Of a stretch of DNA of 42,553 nt, positions 1-8,863 are shown piece by piece. The first letter of the stretch is position 1. Each line of letters begins with the position of its first letter. Below the pieces are notes generated by a model. That model was given only the letters and a program-made list of their open reading frames with translations. It made no database searches and was not told where the DNA came from. The stretch is from an uncultured Prevotella sp. Its GTDB lineage: Bacteria > Bacteroidota > Bacteroidia > Bacteroidales > Bacteroidaceae. Position numbers and translations under genes: made by a program. The stretch is from the NCBI GenBank assembly GCA_934196725.1, contig CAKPWR010000019.1, positions 1 through 42,553 of the forward strand, in the 5' to 3' direction.

Positions 1-3000
1 AAGTTGCTGCGGATAGGAGGAAGGATGGAAACACGACCTCCTGAAAGTCCCTTGGCGAAATAGTCATTGGTCTCACCCTCGAGCTTGAAATCCACTCCCT
101 TCACCAGGAAGGCACCGAAGCTCTGACCTGCTGAACCCTTGAACTTCACGTTCACGGTCTTGTCAGGAAGACCTGCCTCACCGTATTTGGCAGCGATTGC
201 ACCGCTCAGCATAGCACCGGCAGCACGGTCGGTATTCTTGATGGCGAAGTCGAGGTTCACCTCTTCCTGGCTCTCGATGGCACGCTGGGCGCCACGGATG
301 ATCTGCTGGTCGAGCACATTGTCGAGATCATGAATCTGCTCAGTAGTATGATAGAGCGAGCAATGACCAGTCTCACGATGCAAGAGACGTGAGAAGTCGA
401 GCAAGTCTGCCTTTTCCTCGATGCTCTTAGCCACCTCTGGCTCTACGGCATCAGCACCCTCGGTAGGAACAATCTCCTCATCCTTCTTGCGGACGATGAG
501 CTCGGTATGACCGATGATATCGTTCAAAGAGGTGTAACCCATCTCAGCCAAGTACTCACGAACCTCCTCGGCGAGGAAGCGGAAGTAGTTGATAAGATAC
601 TTGTAGCTGCCACGGAAGTGCGCACGGAGCTTAGGATCCTGTGTAGCAACACCCATAGGACAGGTATTCAGATTACACTTACGCATCATGACACAACCCA
701 AAACGATGAGGGCTGCAGTACCGAAACTGAATTCCTCAGCACCGAGCAAAGCCATCAGGATGATGTCGCGACCGCTCTTCAACTGACCATCCACCTGCAG
801 ACGAACCTGACCACGAAGACCATTCTTCACCAGAGTCTGCTGGGTTTCAGAAAGTCCAATTTCAGGAGAGATACCTGCGAATCGCATACTAGATGCAGGG
901 CTGGCACCTGTACCACCCTCGGCACCAGAGATAACGATGAGGTCTGCCTTTGCCTTAGCCACACCGGCAGCGATGGTACCCACACCACTCTCAGCTACCA
1001 GTTTTACAGAGATAGCCGCCTTAGGGTTTACATTCTTGAGGTCGAAGATGAGCTGAGCCAAATCCTCGATACTGTAGATATCGTGATGAGGTGGAGGAGA
1101 AATCAGGCTGATGCCAGGGATAGAGTGACGGGTCTTGGCGATGACCTCGTTGACCTTGAAGCCAGGCAACTGACCACCCTCACCCGGTTTAGCACCCTGT
1201 GCCACCTTGATCTGGATTTCCTCTGCATTTACCAAATATTCTGTAGTCACACCGAATCGACCGGAAGCCACCTGCTTGGTCTTGCTGGAGAGGCTGATGC
1301 CATCCTGTGTAGAATGGAATCGCTCGTTATCCTCACCACCTTCACCGGTATTGCTTCGAGCACCGAGGGCGTTCATGGCGAGTGCCATTGCCTCGTGAGC
1401 CTCCTTGGAGAGGGCACCGAAACTCATCGCACCGGTAACGAAGTGCTTCACGATTTCCTCTACCGGCTCCACCTTATCTATAGAGATAGGATTCTTGCGG
1501 AAACCGAAGAAGTCGCGGATGAAGATAGGCTCCTGCTTATCGTCAACGAGATGTGTATATTTCTTGAAGAGATCGTAATCGCCCTTGCGTGTTGCGAGCT
1601 GCAGGGTGGCGATGGTCTCTGGGTTCCAAGCGTGCTTGATACCGTCCTTGCGGTAGTGGAACTGTCCGAGACTTGGCAGGAAGTCGAGCTTCTTGGTCTC
1701 GAATGCCTTGTCGTGCAGGCGGATGGCATCACGGGCGATGGTCTCGAGTCCGATACCGCCGATGGTGCTCACCTCTGTTCCGAAGTAGCTCTTCAGGAGG
1801 CTCTCGCTCAAACCGATGCTCTCGAAGATCTTGGCACCACGATAGCTTCGGATGGTAGAGATACCCATCTTAGCCATAATCTTGAACAAGCCCTTCTTCA
1901 CAGCCTTGATGTAGTTCTGCTCGGCTGTATGGTAATCCTCCTGAATCTTTCCCTTCTTTACCAGGTCGTCGAGGATGGCGTATGTCAAGTATGGACAGAG
2001 GGCTGATGCACCGTAACCCAACAGGAGGGCTGCATGCATTACCTCACGAATCTCACCGCTCTCAACGATGAGGGCAGTCTGCACACGCTTGCCGGCATCA
2101 ATCAGGTAATGATGTACGGCGCTCACGGCGAGCAGAGATGGGATGGCGGCATGGGTCTCATCCACGCCACGGTCGCTCAAGATGATGTAGTTGTAACCAT
2201 CATCCACGCTCTGTGCTGCCTGCTTGCAGAGCTCATCCAAAGCCTCGTGCAGTCCTTCTTCGCCCTTGGCGGTTTCGAAGAGCATGTGGAGTTTTACTGT
2301 ATTAAATCCCTTGTAGCGGATATTCTGAAGGATATCCAGCTGAGTATTGGTCAGGATAGGATGTGGCAGACGAACCATCTTGCAGTTGCTCTCGTCTGGG
2401 TTCAGAATGCCGGAACCTACACGGCCGATATATTCGGTAAGACTCATCACGAGGTTCTCACGGATAGAGTCGATAGCAGGGTTGGTAACCTGAGCAAACT
2501 GCTGACGGAAGTAGTTGAAGAAAATCTGTGGCTGGTCGGAAAGCACAGCAAGCGGAGTATCATTACCCATAGAAGCAGTAGGTTCCTGACCCTTGGTAGC
2601 CATTGGGATGATAGTACCGTCGATATCTTCCTCGCCAAAACCGAATTCCAATTCCTTGCGAGTGAGGTTGTCCACACCATTTTCCACCTTACGGCCACTG
2701 CGAAGTTTCTCCAGTTCAATACGATTGGTGTTCAACCACTGGCGATATGGATGCTGGGCAGCCAGGCGCTCCTTGATTTCACCATCATAATAGATTTTGC
2801 CTTCCTGGGTATCAATCAAGAGGATCTTACCAGGCTGCAGACGCCCCTTCTCGGCAATCTCGGTTGGGTCGAAATCCATCACACCTACCTCAGATGCGAC
2901 TACCATCATATCGTTCTTGGTGATGGTGTAGCGGGCAGGACGCAGACCATTTCTATCGAGCATACCACCGGCATAACGGCCATCGCTGAAGAGCAGGGCG

Positions 3001-4010
3001 GCAGGGCCATCCCATGGCTCCATCAGGATAGAGTGGTACTCATAGAATGCCTTCAGATCCTCAGAGATAGGGTTCTTGTCGTTGAAGCTCTCTGGCACCA
3101 TCACAGCCATGGCATGAGGCAATGACAGACCGCTCATCACGAAGAACTCGAATACATTGTCGAGGCTGGCAGAGTCACTCATATCAGGCTGGACGATAGG
3201 AGAAATCTCACGGATATCGCCCAGAGCCTCACTGCTCAACACACTCTCACGAGCCTTCATCCAGGCACGGTTACCACGGATGGTGTTAATCTCACCATTG
3301 TGGGCAAGGAGACGGAATGGCTGAGCCAGACTCCATGTTGGGAAGGTGTTGGTAGAGAAGCGGGAGTGAACCAGAGCCAGACCGCTTGTGAAATAATTAT
3401 TGGTCAAGTCAGGATAATATTGGCGCAACTGGAGGCTGCTCAACATACCCTTATATACGATGTTCGAATTAGACAACGAACAAATATAGAAATCAGGATC
3501 GCTGACACGTTTCTCAATACGTTTACGGATAAGATAGAGGGTGCGCTCAAAGACAGGCACCTTATCATCTGTAACACCTGTGATAAACACCTGTTTGATA
3601 GCTGGTTCGTTACTCAAAGCAGCCTCACCCAAACAATCAGGGTTAGTAGGCACATTGCGAAGATGCATCAGCTGCAATCCCTCGCGTTCAATTTCCTCAA
3701 TCATGATAGAGAGAATATCCTGCTGTTTCTTCTCATCCTTAGGCAAGAAGACGAGACCCGTACCATATTTACCTTTTTCTGGCACTGGGATACCCTGAAG
3801 AAGAATAAACTCATGTGGAATCTGGAGCATGATACCGGCACCATCACCCGTCTTGTTATCGGCACCCTCAGCACCACGATGGCGCATATTTTCGAGCACC
3901 TTCAAGGCGTTATCGACCAGCTCATGACTCTTGTTACCGTGGATATTCACCACCATACCTACGCCACACGCATCGTGCTCATAGGCTGAACTGTACAATC
4001 CTTTTTCCAT
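1..4010 (-). CDS. gltB: Glutamate synthase, large (alpha) subunit, 3' end beyond the window
   Basis: The product makes two glutamates from glutamine and 2-oxoglutarate in the cytoplasm. About 1,336 codons are visible out of the roughly 1,500 usual for the family; the reading frame is the same at both ends and I saw no stop. The protein starts MEKGLYSSAYEHDACGVG, so Cys15 would be the Ntn-amidotransferase nucleophile after removal of a short propeptide, as is usual in GltB. Next come the central domain, the FMN-binding synthase domain (GAEGGTGASPASSMR) and the 3Fe-4S cysteine cluster (CxxxRKCNLNTCPMG, near residues 1103-1115). The last visible part is the start of the C-terminal beta-helix domain (GSAGQSFGAFL). 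The ATG at 4008-4010 follows asnB by 151 bp on the same strand and I found no TAnnTTTG promoter in between, so co-transcription is likely. gltD is not visible and may lie past position 1. Confidence 0.96.
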   Translation of the reverse strand, partial: MEKGLYSSAYEHDACGVGMVVNIHGNKSHELVDNALKVLENMRHRGAEGADNKTGDGAGIMLQIPHEFILLQGIPVPEKGKYGTGLVFLPKDEKKQQDILSIMIEEIEREGLQLMHLRNVPTNPDCLGEAALSNEPAIKQVFITGVTDDKVPVFERTLYLIRKRIEKRVSDPDFYICSLSNSNIVYKGMLSSLQLRQYYPDLTNNYFTSGLALVHSRFSTNTFPTWSLAQPFRLLAHNGEINTIRGNRAWMKARESVLSSEALGDIREISPIVQPDMSDSASLDNVFEFFVMSGLSLPHAMAVMVPESFNDKNPISEDLKAFYEYHSILMEPWDGPAALLFSDGRYAGGMLDRNGLRPARYTITKNDMMVVASEVGVMDFDPTEIAEKGRLQPGKILLIDTQEGKIYYDGEIKERLAAQHPYRQWLNTNRIELEKLRSGRKVENGVDNLTRKELEFGFGEEDIDGTIIPMATKGQEPTASMGNDTPLAVLSDQPQIFFNYFRQQFAQVTNPAIDSIRENLVMSLTEYIGRVGSGILNPDESNCKMVRLPHPILTNTQLDILQNIRYKGFNTVKLHMLFETAKGEEGLHEALDELCKQAAQSVDDGYNYIILSDRGVDETHAAIPSLLAVSAVHHYLIDAGKRVQTALIVESGEIREVMHAALLLGYGASALCPYLTYAILDDLVKKGKIQEDYHTAEQNYIKAVKKGLFKIMAKMGISTIRSYRGAKIFESIGLSESLLKSYFGTEVSTIGGIGLETIARDAIRLHDKAFETKKLDFLPSLGQFHYRKDGIKHAWNPETIATLQLATRKGDYDLFKKYTHLVDDKQEPIFIRDFFGFRKNPISIDKVEPVEEIVKHFVTGAMSFGALSKEAHEAMALAMNALGARSNTGEGGEDNERFHSTQDGISLSSKTKQVASGRFGVTTEYLVNAEEIQIKVAQGAKPGEGGQLPGFKVNEVIAKTRHSIPGISLISPPPHHDIYSIEDLAQLIFDLKNVNPKAAISVKLVAESGVGTIAAGVAKAKADLIVISGAEGGTGASPASSMRFAGISPEIGLSETQQTLVKNGLRGQVRLQVDGQLKSGRDIILMALLGAEEFSFGTAALIVLGCVMMRKCNLNTCPMGVATQDPKLRAHFRGSYKYLINYFRFLAEEVREYLAEMGYTSLNDIIGHTELIVRKKDEEIVPTEGADAVEPEVAKSIEEKADLLDFSRLLHRETGHCSLYHTTEQIHDLDNVLDQQIIRGAQRAIESQEEVNLDFAIKNTDRAAGAMLSGAIAAKYGEAGLPDKTVNVKFKGSAGQSFGAFLVKGVDFKLEGETNDYFAKGLSGGRVSILPPIRSN

Positions 4011-4044
4011 TTCTTGTTCGTTTTATATCGGTTATTCTTAATTT

Positions 4045-4161
4045 TAATGTTTAATGTTTAATGTTGAATGTTGAATTAGGCTTACGCCCTTGCGACATGC
4101 TAAAGGTCTCACAAATAATCCGCGAGGCAACTCAACATTCTACATTCAACATTTAACAATA
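4045..4161. repeat. 33-bp imperfect inverted repeat between asnB and gltB
   Basis: The left arm (4045-4077) and right arm (4129-4161) are complementary at 28 of 33 positions and enclose a 51-nt spacer. Each arm is built from near-tandem AATGTTGA/AATGTTTA units. The right arm abuts the asnB stop codon (4162-4164) and the left arm ends 35 bp before the gltB start. In the asnB-gltB transcript it could form a long AU-rich hairpin. It has no G/C-rich core, so it does not look like an ordinary intrinsic terminator. Confidence 0.75.
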
Positions 4162-5949
4162 CTATTTATACGCCTGTTCATGAACTCCCGCCACGGCTCT
4201 GCCGCTAGGGTCGTTCTGATTCTTGAAAGAGGCATCCCAGGCAAGGGCTTCGGCTGTAGAACATGCTACGCTAGGCACACTAGGCACACTCTTGGCAGCG
4301 CTGTCGCTTGGGAAATGCTCGGCGAAGATAGAGCGATAATAATACTCCTCCTTGTTCTGTGGAGGGTTGATTGGGAATCGTTCAGCAGCATGCGCCATCT
4401 GCTCATCGCTAACGGCAGATGCGGTAATCTGCTTCAGGGTATCAATCCATGAATAGCCCACACCATCTGAGAACTGTTCCTTCTGTCGCCATGCCACTTC
4501 TTCTGGAAGCAAATCGGCAAATGCCTCACGAACCACCTTTTTCTCGATGGTCTTATCCGGACACATCTTCAAAACCGGGTTCATACCCATCGCTACATCC
4601 AGGAACTCCTTGTCGAGGAAAGGCACACGGCCCTCGATGCCCCATGCAGCCAAACTCTTGTTAGCTCTCAGACAATCGTAGAGATAGAGTTTACCCAACT
4701 TTCGTACGGTTTCCTCATGGAATGCCTTGGCATCCGGTGCTTTATGGAAGTAGAGATAACCTCCGAATACCTCGTCAGCACCCTCGCCCGAAAGCACCAT
4801 CTTGATACCCATGCTTCGGATGACTCTCGCTAAAAGATACATCGGGGTAGATGCACGGACGGTAGTCACATCGTAGGTCTCGATAAAATAAATGACATCA
4901 CGGATAGCATCCAGACCTTCCTGAATGGTGTAGTTGATTTCGTGATGCACAGTTCCGATGTGTTCGGCAACCAAACGTGCCTTTGCCAGATCAGGCGCAC
5001 CCTTCAAACCAACAGCGAAGGAGTGCAGACGTGGCCAATAAGCCTTGGTCTCTCCTCCATTTTCCACACGGGTAGAAGAATATTTCTCGGCTACGGCTGA
5101 AATGACAGAAGAATCAAGACCACCACTGAGAAGAACACCATAAGGAACATCACTCATCAACTGACGTTTGACAGAAGCCTCCAAAGCATCATGAATCTCT
5201 TTTACTGCCGCTTTCTCCTGAGGTTCAGCATTCTTCAGCTGTTCTTCAGCCTTCTTGGCATCATCAATCTGATATTTTTTCTGCATGGCAGCATACTCAA
5301 ACCAATCGCGTGTATAGTATCGCTTCATGCCAGGGTTCTTGCTATAATAATAATGACCTGGGAGGAATGGCTCGTAGTGGTCACACTGACCTTCCAGAGC
5401 CTTCAACTCGCTTGCCACCAGCACTTTTCCATCCTTATCATAACCAATATAAAGAGGAATTACGCCGATAGGGTCGCGGGCGATGAGGAACTCATCACGC
5501 TCGGCATCGTAAAGGGCGAAGGCAAAGATACCGTTCAGCTCTTCAAGCATCTTGGAGATACGGGCGTGGAGCGCATCCTCACCTTTATATATTAGGGTAT
5601 CAAAGTCGGAATCTGCTCGCATCTCACGATAGAGAGAAAGAATCACCTCACAGTCGGAACCCGTCTGATACTGGTATTTACCGGCAAAGCGGGCACGGAT
5701 GTCCTGATGATTATAAATCTCACCGTTCACGGCAAGCACCTGTTTCTTGTCTGGTGCAAACAAAGGTTGGCGACCACTTTCCGGGTCAACGATGCTCAGA
5801 CGCTCATGTGCCAGGATAGCGGAACCACCACAATAGATGCCGCTCCAGTCGGGTCCGCGATGGCGGATCTTCTGGCTCATACGAAGCGCTTGCTGTCGCA
5901 ATTCGGGAGTCTGCTCCTGAATATTGAAGATAGATACGATTCCACACAT
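4162..5949 (-). CDS. asnB: Asparagine synthase B (glutamine-hydrolysing)
   Basis: This cytoplasmic enzyme makes asparagine from aspartate, ATP and glutamine. The protein is 595 aa, slightly longer than E. coli AsnB (554 aa). It begins MCGIVSIFN, so Cys2 becomes the N-terminal nucleophile of the glutaminase domain; RHRGPDWSG and LAVNGEIYNH are also glutaminase motifs. The synthetase domain has the PP-loop LSGGLDSSV near residue 274 and SGEGADEVFGGY further on. The C-terminal run YYYRSIFAEHFPSDSAA and NDPSGRAVAGVHEQAYK matches bacterial AsnB, so the 3' end is intact. A small 9-bp direct repeat near 4249-4275 encodes SVPSVPSV. It is the first gene of the asnB-gltB unit, with its own promoter at 6038-6067. 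Confidence 0.96.
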   Translation of the reverse strand: MCGIVSIFNIQEQTPELRQQALRMSQKIRHRGPDWSGIYCGGSAILAHERLSIVDPESGRQPLFAPDKKQVLAVNGEIYNHQDIRARFAGKYQYQTGSDCEVILSLYREMRADSDFDTLIYKGEDALHARISKMLEELNGIFAFALYDAERDEFLIARDPIGVIPLYIGYDKDGKVLVASELKALEGQCDHYEPFLPGHYYYSKNPGMKRYYTRDWFEYAAMQKKYQIDDAKKAEEQLKNAEPQEKAAVKEIHDALEASVKRQLMSDVPYGVLLSGGLDSSVISAVAEKYSSTRVENGGETKAYWPRLHSFAVGLKGAPDLAKARLVAEHIGTVHHEINYTIQEGLDAIRDVIYFIETYDVTTVRASTPMYLLARVIRSMGIKMVLSGEGADEVFGGYLYFHKAPDAKAFHEETVRKLGKLYLYDCLRANKSLAAWGIEGRVPFLDKEFLDVAMGMNPVLKMCPDKTIEKKVVREAFADLLPEEVAWRQKEQFSDGVGYSWIDTLKQITASAVSDEQMAHAAERFPINPPQNKEEYYYRSIFAEHFPSDSAAKSVPSVPSVACSTAEALAWDASFKNQNDPSGRAVAGVHEQAYK

Positions 5950-6037
5950 AATATCTTTTCCTTTCTTTTACGGTTATTTACAACTCTAATTCTTATCAGA
6001 AACTCACTTTCAATATCATTTTGCTAAGTTTCGGGTG

Positions 6038-6067
6038 CAAAATTACTACTTTTTGTCAACATACAAA
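6038..6067 (-). promoter_or_regulatory. Promoter for asnB (-gltB)
   Basis: On the minus strand the -7 element TAATTTTG (6038-6045) fits the Bacteroidota consensus TAnnTTTG. A TTTG (6064-6067) stands 18 bp upstream as a candidate -33 element, a little closer than the usual 19-21 bp. The leader before the asnB ATG would be about 80 nt. Confidence 0.65.
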
Positions 6068-6240
6068 AGATTTTCATTACCTTTTGTCTTAAGAAAAGAG
6101 ATATGATAACATTTTTACACATAACCATCTATTTAATCTTTCATTCTGAAAGTACAAATCACACCATTCATTACAAAATGGTACAAAGAGAGAAAAATAA
6201 GATAAAAGCATTCAGGATGCATGGATAAGCATACAGATTG

Positions 6241-6261
6241 CTGCGGATTGCAAATCCGCAG
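6241..6261. repeat. REP-like palindrome, copy 1
   Basis: The 9-bp perfect arms CTGCGGATT (6241-6249) and AATCCGCAG (6253-6261) enclose a 3-nt loop GCA. It is the first of four hairpins in this spacer that share the core GGATT-N3-AATCC with different outer bases. The rest of the 656-bp spacer 5950-6605 holds the two promoters and no convincing gene. Confidence 0.8.
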
Positions 6262-6276
6262 AACCAAAATAGGTTT

Positions 6277-6400
6277 GGTCATTTTTTAACGCCGGATTAC
6301 AAATCCGGCGGGACGCCTAACGGAAGCAAGGACTAAAGGATACCATCCCCCGTTAGGCGTTTCGGCGGATTTGCAATCCGCCGTCTAAAAAGGTTCGACC
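6277..6400. repeat. Composite inverted pair of REP-like units (BIME-like)
   Basis: There are two hairpins with 9-bp perfect arms and 3-nt loops: CGCCGGATT-ACA-AATCCGGCG (6290-6310) and CGGCGGATT, TGC, AATCCGCCG (6363-6383). Between them lies an 11-bp perfect inverted repeat, ACGCCTAACGG (6313-6323) with CCGTTAGGCGT (6350-6360). The outer flanks, GGTC plus a T-run on the left and an A-run plus GACC on the right, are also complementary in outline. The whole element is therefore one unit followed by its inverted copy, centred near 6336. Varying arm bases with kept pairing indicate selection on structure. Known REP/BIME elements depend on a RAYT transposase elsewhere in the genome; that link is inference here. 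Confidence 0.75.
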
Positions 6401-6465
6401 ACCCTGGGAGATTTGCAATCCGCCGTCTAAAAAGGTTCGACCGCCCTGGGGGATTTGCAATCCCC
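6368..6465. repeat. 42-bp tandem direct repeat ending in REP-like hairpins
   Basis: A 42-bp unit starting GATTTGCAATCC begins at 6368 and again at 6410, and a third, partial copy begins at 6452. The two full copies differ only at a few positions, mostly near the ends (for example CCACCCTGGGA against CCGCCCTGGGG). The last copy ends in a shorter hairpin, GGGGATT (6449-6455) with AATCCCC (6459-6465). The array looks like local duplication of the right half of the composite palindrome. Confidence 0.75.
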
Positions 6466-6529
6466 ATCAATACTATGAAAGTTTAGTTAAAAAATATATA
6501 GGATTGTGCCGTTTTTCCCATTTTTTTCG

Positions 6530-6537
6530 TATCTTTG
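6530..6537 (+). promoter_or_regulatory. Promoter (-7 element) for the GH92-GH125 operon
   Basis: TATCTTTG fits TAnnTTTG. The nearest TTG (6504-6506) is 23 bp upstream, outside the usual spacing, so the -33 element is uncertain. A start site near 6544 would give a leader of about 60 nt. Confidence 0.6.
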
Positions 6538-6605
6538 CAGTATTATTAGTTTTATTATAAATAACCTAATTTATTCAATTATTCCGTAGATGTTACTATA
6601 ACAAT

Positions 6606-8783
6606 ATGAGAAAGAAACTTATCAATCTATTCATGATGACTTGCGTAGTAGCTGGTGGCTTTACACAGGCATCCTTTGCTCAACAGGCAAAGTCGAGCAA
6701 TCTCACACAGTTTGTCAACCCAAGAATCGGAACGGGTGGTCATGGTCACGTATTCCTCGGAGCCAATGTTCCGTTCGGATATGTGCAGCTGGGCCCAACC
6801 GAACCATCCCGTGGCTGGGACTGGTGTTCCGGTTATCATCACTCAGACTCCGTACTCATCGGTTTCGGCCATCAGCACCTCAGCGGTACCGGTATTGGTG
6901 ACCTGGGCGACGTGGCATTCCTGCCTGTAACCGATGCCAACCAGAAGGAAATCCTCTTCAGTCATGCCAACGAGAATGTGCGCCCGGGCTACTACGCCGT
7001 GAAACTGCAGCAGCCTAACGTGTGGGTTGAGCTTACAGCCACCCAGCGTGCCGGATTCCAGCGCTATACCTTCGGTGCAGATGCACAGCAGGCACAGCTG
7101 GTGCTAGACCTGAAGCAGGGCATCGGATGGGACGCTGCCAAGGATTATAATGTAGATAAGATTACATCTACCACTATGGCAGGTCATCGCTTCTCCAAGG
7201 GTTGGGCAAACGACCAGAAGGCATTCTTCTTCGCAGAATTCTCTCAACCTGTCACCGTCAAGCCATTGGGCACCGGAAGATGGTTGATTACCGCAGCAGA
7301 TGTTACCAAGCCATTGCTGGTAAAGACGGGCATGTCGGCGGTCAGTGCAGAGAACGCCCAACTGAATTTGCAGAAGGAGATTCCAGGCTGGGATTTCCGT
7401 CAGGTGGTTGCTGATGCTGACGAAGCATGGAACAAGGAATTGGCTAAGGTAAACATCGAGACCAACGACTCCGTTTCCCGCCGCATCTTCTACACAGCGA
7501 TGTATCACAGCATGACTGCTCCATCTGTATTCTCAGATGTCAACGGACAGTATCGCGGTGCCGACGGCAAGGTGCATGACGGCAACTTTACCAACTACAC
7601 CACCCTTTCGCTCTGGGATACCTATCGTGCGGCTCATCCGCTGATGACCATGATTCATACCGATATGCTGCCTGATATGGCAAGCACCTTCATCAACATC
7701 TATCGCCAGCAGGGCCAGTTGCCGGTATGGCATCTGATGGGCAATGAAACCAACTGCATGGTGGGCAACCCAGGCATCCCAGTGCTTGCCGACATGGTTC
7801 TGAAGGGTTATGTTAAGGACAAGGAAGGCGCTTACGAGGCACTGAAGCAGTCGGCTCTGCGCGAAGACCGCGGCTTGGGTCTGCTCAAGAAATACGGTTA
7901 TCTGCCTTACGATAAAGAAAAGACCAAGGAAACCGTGGCAAAGGGTCTGGAATATGCCCTGGCTGATGCCTGCGTGGCTAAGGTGGCGCGCATGCTGGGC
8001 AAGAAGCAAGATGCCAAGTATTTCGAGAAGAGATCTAAATCTTACAGCAAATACTTCGACAAGGAAACCGGATTCATGCGCGGCATCAGTTCCGAAGGCA
8101 AGTTCCGCACCCCATTCAATCCATTCTCTGCCGAGCATCGTGACGACGACTACACCGAGGGCAATGCATGGCAATACACCTGGCTGGTGCCTCATGATGT
8201 TCACGGACTCGTGAAACTCTTCGGCAATGAAAAGAAATTCGTGACCAAGCTCGACTCTCTCTTCATCGTTACCGGTGAGATGGGTGCCAATGCTTCTCCT
8301 GATATCTCAGGCCTCATCGGCCAGTATGCCCACGGCAATGAACCTAGCCACCACGTGCTCTACATGTACAACTATGTGGGCCAGCCTTGGAAGGGAGCCC
8401 GCCTGCTGCGCCAGACCATGGACGAGATGTATAAGGACGATTTCGACGGACTGAGCGGCAATGAAGACGTAGGTCAGATGTCGGCATGGTACATTCTTTC
8501 TTCCATGGGTCTCTATCAGGTAGAGCCAGCCGGCGGCAAGTACATCATCGGCAGTCCTATCTTCGACAAGGCTTCGATTAACGTGAGCAAGGGCAAGACC
8601 TTCAGCATCATCTGCAAGGACAACAGCAAGGAGAACATGTATATCCAGCATGCCAAGCTGAACGGCAAGCCATACACCAAGTCGTACATCATGTATAACG
8701 ACATCATGAAGGGTGGCACCCTGGAACTCCAGATGGGCAGCCAGCCATCCAAGTGGGGCACACGCCCAGCCGACCGCCCATAG
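6606..8783 (+). CDS. GH92 family exo-alpha-mannosidase (probable alpha-1,2-mannosidase)
   Basis: The enzyme trims terminal alpha-mannose from mannan or high-mannose N-glycans, probably in the periplasm. The 725-aa protein has a Sec signal peptide (MRKKLINLF... to ASFAQQA, about 26 residues). GH92 features follow in order: GTGGHGHVFLGANVPFG at the start of the N-terminal beta-sandwich; LSLWDTYRAAHPLM and MGNETNCMVGNPGIPV in the (alpha/alpha)6 catalytic domain; TEGNAWQYTWLVPHD near residue 518, which should hold the general acid; HGNEPSHH near 577; and GNEDVGQMSAWY near 618. Family length and end are normal. The gene heads a two-gene operon with GH125, 80 bp downstream. Alpha-1,2 specificity is the commonest for the family but cannot be proven from sequence alone. 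Confidence 0.95.
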   Translation: MRKKLINLFMMTCVVAGGFTQASFAQQAKSSNLTQFVNPRIGTGGHGHVFLGANVPFGYVQLGPTEPSRGWDWCSGYHHSDSVLIGFGHQHLSGTGIGDLGDVAFLPVTDANQKEILFSHANENVRPGYYAVKLQQPNVWVELTATQRAGFQRYTFGADAQQAQLVLDLKQGIGWDAAKDYNVDKITSTTMAGHRFSKGWANDQKAFFFAEFSQPVTVKPLGTGRWLITAADVTKPLLVKTGMSAVSAENAQLNLQKEIPGWDFRQVVADADEAWNKELAKVNIETNDSVSRRIFYTAMYHSMTAPSVFSDVNGQYRGADGKVHDGNFTNYTTLSLWDTYRAAHPLMTMIHTDMLPDMASTFINIYRQQGQLPVWHLMGNETNCMVGNPGIPVLADMVLKGYVKDKEGAYEALKQSALREDRGLGLLKKYGYLPYDKEKTKETVAKGLEYALADACVAKVARMLGKKQDAKYFEKRSKSYSKYFDKETGFMRGISSEGKFRTPFNPFSAEHRDDDYTEGNAWQYTWLVPHDVHGLVKLFGNEKKFVTKLDSLFIVTGEMGANASPDISGLIGQYAHGNEPSHHVLYMYNYVGQPWKGARLLRQTMDEMYKDDFDGLSGNEDVGQMSAWYILSSMGLYQVEPAGGKYIIGSPIFDKASINVSKGKTFSIICKDNSKENMYIQHAKLNGKPYTKSYIMYNDIMKGGTLELQMGSQPSKWGTRPADRP

Positions 8784-8863
8784 GATTTTTCATGAGATTA
8801 TTTCATGAGAATGATGGTTTTGAGCTAATTATTGTATAGAACTAACTAACAAAAAATAAGAAA

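Noticed and set aside
507..2006. A 499-codon plus-strand open frame, and another at 2034-3125
   Set aside because: They lie antisense to gltB, whose translated motifs are unmistakable, and their Thr/His/Leu-rich composition is that of a mirror frame.
5950..6605. Riboswitch or small RNA gene in the asnB-GH92 spacer
   Set aside because: The structures seen are explained by repeated palindromes; no known riboswitch core was recognised.
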